The notes below the pieces were generated by a model that did not search any database, was not told the origin of the DNA, and saw only the letters and a program-made list of their open reading frames with translations. The position numbers were made by a program, and so were the translations under genes. A stretch of 64,000 bases of DNA from assembly GCF_003265225.1 (NCBI RefSeq), contig NZ_CP022013.1, forward strand, positions 653,001-717,000, written 5' to 3'. Numbering within the stretch: position 1 is the stretch's first letter; each line of letters starts with the position of its first letter. Positions 1 through 6,740 of the stretch are shown piece by piece. The stretch comes from Mergibacter septicus (GTDB taxonomy: Bacteria; Pseudomonadota; Gammaproteobacteria; Enterobacterales; Pasteurellaceae).

Positions 1-159
1 ATCAACCCCGTTTTAAAAAAACAAGGTTCAAATCGCATCATACTCAATGTGCAATCACTCGATTATCAAAACGGCACAATTGTCTTAGAACGGCTTAAGA
101 AATGGAAAAAGCGTGTAATTAAAATAAAAAAAGAGGAGAATTATAATGAACAAAGATGA
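1..159 (+). CDS. 3' end of an unidentified prophage gene
   Basis: The first reading frame is open from base 1 to a TGA at 157-159, giving 52 residues that include the stretch QGSNRIILNVQSLDYQNG and a lysine-rich end. It overlaps the start of the Mor-like gene by 14 bases, a spacing common in phage operons. In Mu the gene before mor is gp16 (gemA), but too little remains here to assign it. The reading frame is plausible rather than certain. Confidence 0.45.
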   Translation: MNPVLKKQGSNRIILNVQSLDYQNGTIVLERLKKWKKRVIKIKKEENYNEQR

Positions 160-508
160 TGTTGAATCATTTGAAGAGACAGTACCTGAAATTCTTCTTG
201 ATTTAGCAAAAGATATTGAACTTACACTCGTCAAAAAAACAGATATAAAAACAGAAAGTGCGCGTGAAATTGGTATTGAGATTGCTCAAGCAATTTCAAA
301 AAATTGGGGCGGTTCAGTGGTATATATTCCGCGGAATTTGATTTTCAGACTAAATGAACGTGATAGAAAAATTTTCAATGAGTTTAATGGTAAAAACCAC
401 AGAGAACTGGCTAAAAAATATGGTGTTTCAATGCAATGGGTATATACAATTATAAAACGTATTAATAAACAAGAAATTGCAAAACGTCAATTTAATATGT
501 TTGAATAA
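146..508 (+). CDS. Mor/C-family middle/late transcription activator
   Basis: A 120-residue protein of the Mor transcription activator family. Mu Mor and C are dimeric DNA-binding proteins that recruit RNA polymerase to middle and late promoters lacking a good -35 box. The family hallmark is visible near residues 54-65 (GGSVVYIPR), followed by a helix-turn-helix around residues 86-108 (HRELAKKYGVSMQWVYTIIK). AAGAGGAG stands upstream as ribosome binding site. It is followed by a terminator and then the lysis region, which is the place of C in Mu. It is the only such protein in view and the best candidate to act on the five TTTAAA-dyad promoters found downstream (inference). Confidence 0.88.
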   Translation: MNKDDVESFEETVPEILLDLAKDIELTLVKKTDIKTESAREIGIEIAQAISKNWGGSVVYIPRNLIFRLNERDRKIFNEFNGKNHRELAKKYGVSMQWVYTIIKRINKQEIAKRQFNMFE

Positions 509-535
509 TTGTGAATTAAGACACAAAATAAATAT

Positions 536-560
536 AAAAACGCCCTAATGGGCGTTTTTA
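536..560 (+). terminator. Intrinsic terminator after the activator gene
   Basis: ACGCCC and GGGCGT form a hairpin with a TAAT loop, flanked by AAAAA before and TTTTTA after. It ends the activator transcript 28 bases past its stop codon. Confidence 0.8.
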
Positions 561-618
561 TATGTGAAAATACTGGATTTCAGAGTAGTATATAACAATT
601 TATAACATAGGAGTTGAT

Positions 619-1041
619 ATGAAACGTTTAGGATTGATTTTATTATTATGCAGTGTACTAATTACAGGTTGTTCAGAAGAAAAAGGAAAACCAACATACA
701 AAGAAATGGAAGCAATAACGCTTGCTTTTATTAAAATCACGCCACAAAACACTGACTTTGCAGCACAATGTGATTCAAAGAAAATCGGAGAACGCTATTA
801 TGTTGCTTGTAATTTTATGGGCGTAGGTAGACGAACTAAGCTTAATATTTTCTTATACAATAACGAAAAAGATAGTACAAAACGTTTTTATGCTCTTAAT
901 GGTCCTGCTATGACTATATACGATAATTATTTAAAAAATGAAACAGTATTAGGTTCGTATAAAGATACATTTGGCTTGCCACTTGAACAAGATATTAATT
1001 TATCTACTGTGAATAAACAATTTAATCATTTAATGGAATAA
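619..1041 (+). CDS. Prophage lipoprotein, function unknown
   Basis: A 140-residue protein with a typical lipoprotein signal peptide: charged start MKRLG, hydrophobic core and lipobox LITGC with the acylated Cys at residue 18. The mature part is hydrophilic with two further cysteines (residues 51 and 64), possibly forming a disulphide in the periplasm. AGGAG precedes the ATG. It has a terminator before it and a promoter-like element after it, so it is a stand-alone unit between the activator and the lysis genes. I do not recognise the family. Lipoproteins expressed from prophages sometimes block superinfection, but nothing in the sequence proves that here. Confidence 0.7.
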   Translation: MKRLGLILLLCSVLITGCSEEKGKPTYKEMEAITLAFIKITPQNTDFAAQCDSKKIGERYYVACNFMGVGRRTKLNIFLYNNEKDSTKRFYALNGPAMTIYDNYLKNETVLGSYKDTFGLPLEQDINLSTVNKQFNHLME

Positions 1042-1073
1042 AAACTGTAAATATAGAATAGGTTAAATTATTC

Positions 1074-1117
1074 TTTAAACCACTTTAAAATCAATTTAAA
1101 GTCAATTTTATTATACT
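1074..1117 (+). promoter_or_regulatory. Candidate late promoter P1 (lysis)
   Basis: Dyad TTTAAA-CCAC-TTTAAA at 1074-1089, further phased TTTAAA at 1095 and TTTTA at 1106, and a -10-like TATACT at 1112-1117, exactly 38 bp after the dyad start. Four other prophage sites have the same geometry. No -35 box is seen, as in Mor/C-dependent promoters of Mu. Transcription would start near 1124. Confidence 0.65.
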
Positions 1118-1155
1118 CCAGTTATTAATAATCACTTGATAACTGGAGTTTTTTT
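1115..1155 (+). terminator. Terminator-like hairpin covering the lysin ribosome binding site
   Basis: Perfect 11-bp stem ACTCCAGTTAT (1115-1125) with ATAACTGGAGT (1139-1149), followed by seven T directly abutting the lysin ATG. The 3' arm contains the GGAG that must serve as the lysin ribosome binding site. Read-through RNA would fold, terminate and hide this site. RNA starting near 1124 from P1 would lack most of the 5' arm and leave it open. Confidence 0.7.
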
Positions 1156-1704
1156 ATGCGACAAATCAACAAAATTGTGATCCATTGTGCAGCAACGGCA
1201 AATGGTAAACCACTAGGTAATTCACACCAAACCGCCGCCCAAGTTATTGATAACTGGCACGCTAAACGAGGCTTCAAACGCCAAGAAAACAATCTACATT
1301 TCAATCCAAGATTGCCCCATATCGGCTACCACTTTGTAATCGACACAGACGGCTTAGTTGAAAGTGGTCGAGCAATTAATGAAATCGGAGCTCACGTCAA
1401 AGGACATAATCACAATTCAATCGGTATTTGCCTCATTGGTGGGGTTGGTGTAGGACGAGAAAAAGCCCACGGACGTTACACCGTCGAACAATGGAATAGC
1501 CTTGCAAACCTCTTAAGTAACCTTGCTGAACGTTTCCCTCACGCAGAAATTTATGGACACCGTGATTTATCCCCCGATCTAAACGATGACGGTGTAATTA
1601 CACAAAATGAATGGTTGAAAACCTGCCCAAATTTTGATGTTGCCAGTTGGCTTGACCAATATAACGGCACAGTTAACTACGACCATTTATATACAGAGGG
1701 ATAA
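1156..1704 (+). CDS. Endolysin, N-acetylmuramoyl-L-alanine amidase
   Basis: A 182-residue amidase_2 (T7 lysozyme/PGRP) type enzyme that cleaves the bond between muramic acid and the stem peptide to lyse the cell. Zinc ligands are visible: His in IHCAA (residue 10), His in YGHRDLSPD (about 136) and Cys in KTCPNF (about 156). The core GYHFVIDTDG is also present. No signal peptide is seen, so it would depend on a holin for export. It heads the lysis cassette. Its start is unusual: the only Shine-Dalgarno (GGAG) lies in the arm of a hairpin ending in seven T. Confidence 0.92.
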   Translation: MRQINKIVIHCAATANGKPLGNSHQTAAQVIDNWHAKRGFKRQENNLHFNPRLPHIGYHFVIDTDGLVESGRAINEIGAHVKGHNHNSIGICLIGGVGVGREKAHGRYTVEQWNSLANLLSNLAERFPHAEIYGHRDLSPDLNDDGVITQNEWLKTCPNFDVASWLDQYNGTVNYDHLYTEG

Positions 1705-1706
1705 AT

Positions 1707-1817
1707 ATGAAATATTTTTTTGCTTCAGTTTGCATTGCAGCAGCAGCCTATTTATTAGCAGTAGGAAATAGCTATTGGGGATGGTTTTTATTTATGGGTT
1801 TTTTAGCTGTTTTCTAA
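1707..1817 (+). CDS. Small membrane protein, 36 residues
   Basis: Short ORF starting 3 bases after the lysin stop with AGAGGG before the ATG. It encodes MKYFFASVCIAAAAYLLAVG and a second hydrophobic segment ending in FLAVF, so nearly the whole chain can sit in the membrane. A role in lysis (holin or antiholin) is possible from position and topology only. Another small membrane ORF of the same size class lies after the large terminase gene. Confidence 0.5.
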   Translation: MKYFFASVCIAAAAYLLAVGNSYWGWFLFMGFLAVF

Positions 1818-1835
1818 TACCTGAAAGGAGAAAAC

Positions 1836-2069
1836 ATGAAATTTACTGAATTAATTACAAACGATAGCGGCAGACTTAGCACTACTGCATTTATTCAGTT
1901 TTTTGGTGCTGTATTAATGGCAGGAATATTACTTTATTCCGTCTATTTAGATCGAGCTAATGTCAGTGAAATGTTTACCACCTTTGCATTATTTTGTGGA
2001 GGAGGTGTGGCAACAAAAGGCTTTGCTAATGCAATTAACCGTAAACGACAACAAGGAGAAAGTGAATGA
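1836..2069 (+). CDS. DUF2644-type membrane protein, holin candidate
   Basis: A 77-residue protein with two hydrophobic segments (about residues 18-36 and 45-62) and a basic tail. It resembles the DUF2644 proteins found in Mu-like prophages of Pasteurellaceae beside lysins. GAAAGGAG gives a strong ribosome binding site. Its stop overlaps the start of the spanin gene by four bases. A holin role is inferred from size, two membrane segments and position between lysin and spanins. Confidence 0.7.
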   Translation: MKFTELITNDSGRLSTTAFIQFFGAVLMAGILLYSVYLDRANVSEMFTTFALFCGGGVATKGFANAINRKRQQGESE

Positions 2070-2317
2070 TCGGATTAGCTTATTCATGGGGAGCAATTGG
2101 GATTGTAATACTTACAGGCTATTTTTATTTACGCTGTCAAAGTAAAAAAATTGCAGAACAAAAACAACAAATAGAACGTATCAAAGTTGAAGCGAAAGCC
2201 ATTGCAGAGGAAATGGAAAATGCAGAAAAACGTAAGCAAATTGAGCAAGCTAATCAGCGCCTTAATGATGATTCTATTGATAAGCAGTTGCAGTCAAAAA
2301 GTTACTTCCGTGACTAA
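2066..2317 (+). CDS. Rz-like inner-membrane spanin
   Basis: An 83-residue protein with one N-terminal membrane segment (about residues 5-23) followed by a charged helical region rich in Lys, Gln and Glu that should form a coiled coil in the periplasm. This is the usual build of i-spanins, which with an outer-membrane partner disrupt the outer membrane at the end of lysis. The partner gene is nested inside it in another frame. AAGGAG lies before the ATG. Confidence 0.75.
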   Translation: MIGLAYSWGAIGIVILTGYFYLRCQSKKIAEQKQQIERIKVEAKAIAEEMENAEKRKQIEQANQRLNDDSIDKQLQSKSYFRD

Positions 2318-2438
2318 AATCACAGGTTGTCGTGCTTTTGGGCTGATTTATCCGAGCTCAAAAGATACGGTAGAAACCAAACGGCAGGTGCTTAACCATA
2401 ATTTAACTTATGAAAAAGTGTGTCAGGTAGAAAAATAA
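2220..2438 (+). CDS. Rz1-like outer-membrane spanin lipoprotein, nested
   Basis: An overlapping gene in the +1 frame relative to the i-spanin. I choose ATG 2220 (72 residues), preceded by AGAGGAAATGGAA; an upstream ATG at 2187 is in frame. The protein has a hydrophobic stretch ending in the lipobox LISSC, then a short mature domain with several cysteines. The nested Rz/Rz1 layout is well known in phages and supports both assignments. Confidence 0.72.
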   Translation: MQKNVSKLSKLISALMMILLISSCSQKVTSVTKITGCRAFGLIYPSSKDTVETKRQVLNHNLTYEKVCQVEK

Positions 2439-2644
2439 TGGATTTGGCAGATATTACCCAACAACGTGATGAACAAGCCTACCAACGGTTTTTAGCTCGC
2501 CATAAACCGATACAGGTAGATATTGATACCATAACTGAGCGCTTTTGTGTCGATTGTGGTGAGCTTATTCCAGTAAAAAGAGTGAAAGCCGTACCGCACT
2601 GTTGTCGTTGCATATATTGCCAAGAAAAGGTGGAACGAAAATGA
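2438..2644 (+). CDS. TraR/DksA-type zinc finger protein
   Basis: A 68-residue protein with the C4 finger CVDCG...CCRCIYCQ of the TraR/DksA family, whose members bind the secondary channel of RNA polymerase. Only the short C-terminal-like form is present, as in Mu gp and P2 orf82-like proteins. The ATG at 2438 overlaps the spanin stop (TAATG) and fits the family start MDLADI. Its role in this phage is not known; small TraR-like proteins may tune host transcription during growth. Confidence 0.82.
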   Translation: MDLADITQQRDEQAYQRFLARHKPIQVDIDTITERFCVDCGELIPVKRVKAVPHCCRCIYCQEKVERK

Positions 2645-2970
2645 TAGAAGTTTTAGAAATTATTAAACAACACTGGGGCATTATTTTAACTATCGCAGGG
2701 CTATTAGCATCTTTATTTTGGCTAAAAATGGATAGTCGTTATGTCAAAAAAAGTGATTTTAATAAATTGAGTGGTGAGTTATCTGGGACAGTACAGAAAG
2801 TCAGTGAAATTGAAAATGAAATATTACACTTACCGAGTTCAAAAGATGTAACCGATTTACGTCTAGCCGTTGTTGAAATGAAAGGCGAAACAAAAGCCTT
2901 GAGAACTGAAGTAATGGGTTTAACTCATCAAGTACGTTTATTAATTGAAAAGGAAGTAAGCAAACAATGA
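2641..2970 (+). CDS. Mu gp25-like protein (DUF2730)
   Basis: A 109-residue protein with one N-terminal membrane segment (about residues 12-28) and a long helical, coiled-coil-prone remainder. Length and order match the DUF2730 proteins of Mu-like phages, found just before the gp26 and terminase genes. ATG 2641 is chosen because it overlaps the previous stop (ATGA) and AGGTGG lies upstream. Function is unknown. Confidence 0.7.
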   Translation: MIEVLEIIKQHWGIILTIAGLLASLFWLKMDSRYVKKSDFNKLSGELSGTVQKVSEIENEILHLPSSKDVTDLRLAVVEMKGETKALRTEVMGLTHQVRLLIEKEVSKQ

Positions 2971-3263
2971 AAACAAAAGATATTTTTACTCAAGATCAGC
3001 GTCTAGTCATTTTACGCTCATTAGTTGATGCGGGTTATGACGCTAATGAGTCAATCTTAGATGACTGTTTAGCTCTCTATGGACATAACATCAGCCGTGA
3101 TTTAGTGCGTAATCACCTAAATTGGCTAGAAGAAAACGGGCTTGTTCATATTGAACGCTTACAAGGTGGTTTTATGGTCGCAACTATTACTCAACGTGGA
3201 TTTGATGTTGCAAATGGTGAGGCATTTATAGATGGTGTAAAACGTCCTCGCCCAAAAATTTAA
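2967..3263 (+). CDS. Mu gp26-like protein with winged-helix fold
   Basis: A 98-residue protein resembling the gp26 proteins of FluMu/SuMu-type phages, often annotated as ArsR-like. The segment NISRDLVRNHLNWLEENGLVHI reads as a helix-turn-helix with recognition helix and wing. Its ATG overlaps the previous stop by four bases. It precedes the terminase genes; whether it regulates or takes part in packaging is not known. Confidence 0.68.
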   Translation: MKTKDIFTQDQRLVILRSLVDAGYDANESILDDCLALYGHNISRDLVRNHLNWLEENGLVHIERLQGGFMVATITQRGFDVANGEAFIDGVKRPRPKI

Positions 3264-3297
3264 ACGTTTTTTAAACGAAATTTAAGGAGCGTTTAAA
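3259..3297 (+). repeat. Phased TTTAAA array, 4 units at 11 bp
   Basis: TTTAAA or TTTAAG at 3259, 3270, 3281 and 3292, each exactly 11 bp apart, filling the gap before the small terminase gene. The gene's ribosome binding site (AAGGAG) and part of its ATG lie inside the array. Two units are followed by CG (TTTAAACG). Confidence 0.8.
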
Positions 3298-3866
3298 TGA
3301 CCGAAAAAATCAAAAGAGGGCGAGCATCAAAAGTAGATTTATTGCCAGTGAATATCAAAACGCAATTAGCAATGATGTTGCGTGACAAACAGTTTTCACA
3401 AGCAGAAATCTTGGAAGAAATTAATGAGTTAATCCGTGATTGTGGCTTGCCCGAAAGTGCATTATTAAGCAAAACAGGGCTGAATCGTTATGCAACCAGA
3501 ATGGAAAAAATGGGGGCGAAAATCCGTCAATCCCGTGAAATAGCAGAAATTTGGACGAAGCAATTTGGTGAGGCCCCACAGTCAGACATTGGCAAAATGC
3601 TGATGGAAATTGTGAAAAACATTGCATTTGAAACCTCACTGGGAATGAGTGAAGACGGCACGGCTGATCCAAAATCTATTGCCTTACTTTCTGCCGCTGT
3701 ACAACGCTTAGAACAAGCAGAAAGTTTGAGTTTTAAACGTGAACAGGCTATCCGACAAGAAACAATTAAGCGTGCAGCGGAAGCGGTAGAAGAAGCAGCA
3801 AAAGAAACAGGGGCAAGTATAGAAGACGTGACAAAAATGGTGAAAGCAGTCTATGGTATCGAATAA
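3297..3866 (+). CDS. Small terminase subunit, Mu gp27-like (DUF3486)
   Basis: A 189-residue protein of the DUF3486 family, the DNA-recognition subunit of Mu-type headful packaging. The N-terminus begins with a basic stretch (KIKRGRASKVDLLP) and a predicted HTH region, and the C-terminal half is helical and Glu/Ala rich, suited to ring assembly. It overlaps the large terminase gene by 14 bases, typical of the pair. It is preceded by a phased TTTAAA array that carries its ribosome binding site. Confidence 0.85.
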   Translation: MTEKIKRGRASKVDLLPVNIKTQLAMMLRDKQFSQAEILEEINELIRDCGLPESALLSKTGLNRYATRMEKMGAKIRQSREIAEIWTKQFGEAPQSDIGKMLMEIVKNIAFETSLGMSEDGTADPKSIALLSAAVQRLEQAESLSFKREQAIRQETIKRAAEAVEEAAKETGASIEDVTKMVKAVYGIE

Positions 3867-5160
3867 CACTGTTCTCTGCGACTATCAGAAAAAATGGCTA
3901 CAAGATAACAGCCGTTTCAAAGTGGCAATGTTTGCTAGACAAACAGGTAAAACTTTTACTACTACCCTTGAAATCGTACTAGATTGTTTAAAAGCCGAAG
4001 CTCGTGGCGAGAAAACTCGCTGGGTTATTCTATCTCGAGGAGAACGTCAAGCCAAAGAAGCGATTAACGAAGGGGTAAAAGTCCATCTTAAAGCTATGGG
4101 GATTGTTTGTAAAATTATGGAAGTCCCCTTTAGTCCAACTATCAATGCCTTAGAAGTCATCTTCCCTAATGACTCTAAAATCACCGCATTACCTGCAAAC
4201 CCCGATACCGCAAGGGGATTTTCTGCCAATGTCTTTTTAGATGAATTTGCCTTTCACCAAGATAGCCGAGAAATCTGGAAAGCCCTATTTCCTGTTATTT
4301 CAGCAGGCTGGAAATTACGGGTGGTGAGCACCCCAAATGGTAAGGGCAATAAGTTTTACGAATTGATGACCGACTTGGGAAACACAGAATGGTCACGCCA
4401 TCAAACAGATATTTATCAAGCAGTCGCTGATGGCTTGCCACGTGATATTGAACAGCTTCGCAAGGGCTTGAATGATGAAGATGCTTGGGCACAAGAATTT
4501 GAACTTAAGTGGTTAGACGAAGCCAGTAGCTGGCTCTCTTATGACTTAATTGACAGCGTGGAGCATCCACAAGCAGGAAAACCCGAAAATTATACAGGCA
4601 ATCCTTGCTTTGTAGGAATGGATATCGCTGTAAGGACCAATTTAACCGTGATTTGGGTACTGGAATTAGTGGGTGATGTGTATTGGACACGTGAATTTAC
4701 CACCTTAAAACGCACTAAGCTACGTCATCAATTAGAAGAGTTAAACCGTGTGATGTGCCAATACAATGTGATTGCTTGCAATCTCGACCAAACAGGAATG
4801 GGTGAAAAGATGGTAGAAGATGCCCAATATCAACACGGCAAGCAACGCGTACAAGGGGTGTTATTTAATGTGGCAACCAAACTCAATATGGCAACCATTG
4901 GTAAAAAAGTCTTTGAAGATAAGCAAATCCGTATCCCACAGGGCGATAGCGATTTGCGTGCTGATTTGCATAAGCTCAAAAAAATTACAGGCTCAACAGG
5001 ACAACCGCGCTTTGTGGCTGAAAATGATAGTCAAGGACACGCTGACCGTACGTGGGCGTGTTTTTTAGCCTTGCTTGCGGCTAAAGATGCCGTATTAACG
5101 CCAGTGAAAGCCCATAGCCGAAGACCAAGAACCAGTCGAAAACTCACACAAGGGTATTAA
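3853..5160 (+). CDS. Large terminase subunit, Mu gp28-like
   Basis: A 435-residue packaging motor. Walker A reads FARQTGKT (about residues 28-35), Walker B VFLDEFAF (about 126-133), and a coupling Ser-Thr-Pro follows (VVSTPNGKGN). The C-terminal RNase H-like nuclease shows FVGMDIAVRTN and NLDQTGMG with acidic residues suited for metal binding. It is somewhat shorter than Mu gp28 but both domains look complete. Confidence 0.92.
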   Translation: MVSNNTVLCDYQKKWLQDNSRFKVAMFARQTGKTFTTTLEIVLDCLKAEARGEKTRWVILSRGERQAKEAINEGVKVHLKAMGIVCKIMEVPFSPTINALEVIFPNDSKITALPANPDTARGFSANVFLDEFAFHQDSREIWKALFPVISAGWKLRVVSTPNGKGNKFYELMTDLGNTEWSRHQTDIYQAVADGLPRDIEQLRKGLNDEDAWAQEFELKWLDEASSWLSYDLIDSVEHPQAGKPENYTGNPCFVGMDIAVRTNLTVIWVLELVGDVYWTREFTTLKRTKLRHQLEELNRVMCQYNVIACNLDQTGMGEKMVEDAQYQHGKQRVQGVLFNVATKLNMATIGKKVFEDKQIRIPQGDSDLRADLHKLKKITGSTGQPRFVAENDSQGHADRTWACFLALLAAKDAVLTPVKAHSRRPRTSRKLTQGY

Positions 5161-5273
5161 TGATGATTGCATTTATCACTTTAGTTAGTGCAGCTACGGT
5201 ATTAAATATCTATGACAAACCGTATTGGTGGGTATTTTTATTGCTTGCCACCTTTGTGCATTATGAAAAATAA
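5160..5273 (+). CDS. Small membrane protein, 37 residues
   Basis: Short ORF whose ATG overlaps the terminase stop (TAATG). It encodes two hydrophobic segments separated by NIYDKPYWW, ending HYEK. The region is too tightly packed to be a regulatory gap, and AAGGAAAG for the portal gene follows the stop at once. It resembles the 36-residue ORF after the lysin in size and topology but not clearly in sequence. Function unknown. Confidence 0.5.
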   Translation: MMIAFITLVSAATVLNIYDKPYWWVFLLLATFVHYEK

Positions 5274-5282
5274 GGAAAGCCG

Positions 5283-6740
5283 ATGACACCAAAAAAACAA
5301 GATTTAGTGCGTGAAATTGCCACACGTGCCAGCGCTGTAGATTATTGGGCATTTATGCACTATTTACCCAATCCAGACCCTGTGTTGAAGAAAATGGGCA
5401 AAGATATTGCAGCATACCGTGAAATTTTATCCGATAGCCACGTAGGTGGGTGTGTACGCCGACGTAAAGCTGCAATCAAAGGGCTGGAATGGCGACTTAC
5501 GCCAACAGGTAATAAAAAAGTAGATGAAATTTTGACTACGCTATTTGAACGCTTACCCCTTAATAGCATTATTAACCAAATTTTAGACGCTACACTGTTT
5601 GGTTATCAAGTGTTGGAGGTGATGTGGGCGGAAGAAAATGGCTTGCTATTGCCTACGGAAATAGTCGGCAAGCCGCAAGAATGGTTCATGTTTAGTGAAG
5701 AAAATAAACTTTTACTTCGCAATAAAAAAGAACACGATGGCAAGCCTGCACCTGAAATGAAGTTTTTACTGGCTACGCAACAGGCAGATTATATCAACCC
5801 TTATGGGCGTGCAGATTTGGCACTATGCTTTTGGGCAGCAACTTTTAAAAAAGGTGGATTAAAATTTTGGCTTCAGTTTGTCGAAAAATATGGTACACCT
5901 TGGCTCATTGGTAAACACCCAAGGCAAACCCAACCACACGAAATTGAAGACTTGCTAGATAGCATGGAAAAAATGCTGGGAACTGCGGTTGCGGCTATCC
6001 CGAATGATAGTACCGTTGAGCTAGTAGAAAGCAGCAGCAAAGGTGGCTCATCACAAGTCTTTGATGATTTTCTACGTTATTGTAAATCTGAAATTGCGAT
6101 TGCTATTTTGGGACAAAACCAAACTACTGAAGCGGAAGCCAATCGTGCGAGTGCGACAGCAGGTCTTGAAGTGGCAAAAGCTATTCGGGATGAAGATGCC
6201 GCGATTGTCAAAGACTGTTTTAACCAACTTTTAAACTGGGTTTGCAAACTCAATTTTAATTTAGAAAAATACCCCACTTTTGAACTCTTTGAGCAAGAAA
6301 GTATTGATAAATTGCAAGCCGAACGTGATCAGTTACTCGCTAATATAGGGGTGCAATTTACCGAGCAATATTTAGTCCGTACTTATGGATTTGAGCAAGG
6401 TGATATTACGTTAGTTTCAAAACCAAATGAGGAACAAAAATCTACCGAATTTAATGAGTCTATGTCATCAATCCCTCGTAATATCGCTGATAGTATTGTT
6501 GAGCAACTAGAAATTGAAGCAGAAAGTCATGTGGATAATTGGTTACAGGCAATACAAGATAGACTGGCATCAGCTGAAAGCCTTGAGGATTTTCGCACTC
6601 AATTAGACAGCCTTATCCCAGAACTTGATTTTAGCGAATACGCCCAAGTAATGGCGTGGGCATCGACCAGTGCGGAGCTTGCTGGACGCTTTAGCGTTGC
6701 TCAAGAAAATCAGCAAAAAATTAACAAAAAGGAACGCTAA
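5283..6740 (+). CDS. Portal protein, Mu gp29-like (DUF935)
   Basis: A 485-residue protein of the DUF935 family, the portal ring at the head vertex through which DNA is packaged. It fits the family in length, in order between terminase and gp30, and in segments such as GYQVLEVMW and the conserved region around ILGQNQTTEAEANRASA. The last 90 residues are acidic and helical. Its stop is followed directly by the gp30 start. Confidence 0.88.
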   Translation: MTPKKQDLVREIATRASAVDYWAFMHYLPNPDPVLKKMGKDIAAYREILSDSHVGGCVRRRKAAIKGLEWRLTPTGNKKVDEILTTLFERLPLNSIINQILDATLFGYQVLEVMWAEENGLLLPTEIVGKPQEWFMFSEENKLLLRNKKEHDGKPAPEMKFLLATQQADYINPYGRADLALCFWAATFKKGGLKFWLQFVEKYGTPWLIGKHPRQTQPHEIEDLLDSMEKMLGTAVAAIPNDSTVELVESSSKGGSSQVFDDFLRYCKSEIAIAILGQNQTTEAEANRASATAGLEVAKAIRDEDAAIVKDCFNQLLNWVCKLNFNLEKYPTFELFEQESIDKLQAERDQLLANIGVQFTEQYLVRTYGFEQGDITLVSKPNEEQKSTEFNESMSSIPRNIADSIVEQLEIEAESHVDNWLQAIQDRLASAESLEDFRTQLDSLIPELDFSEYAQVMAWASTSAELAGRFSVAQENQQKINKKER

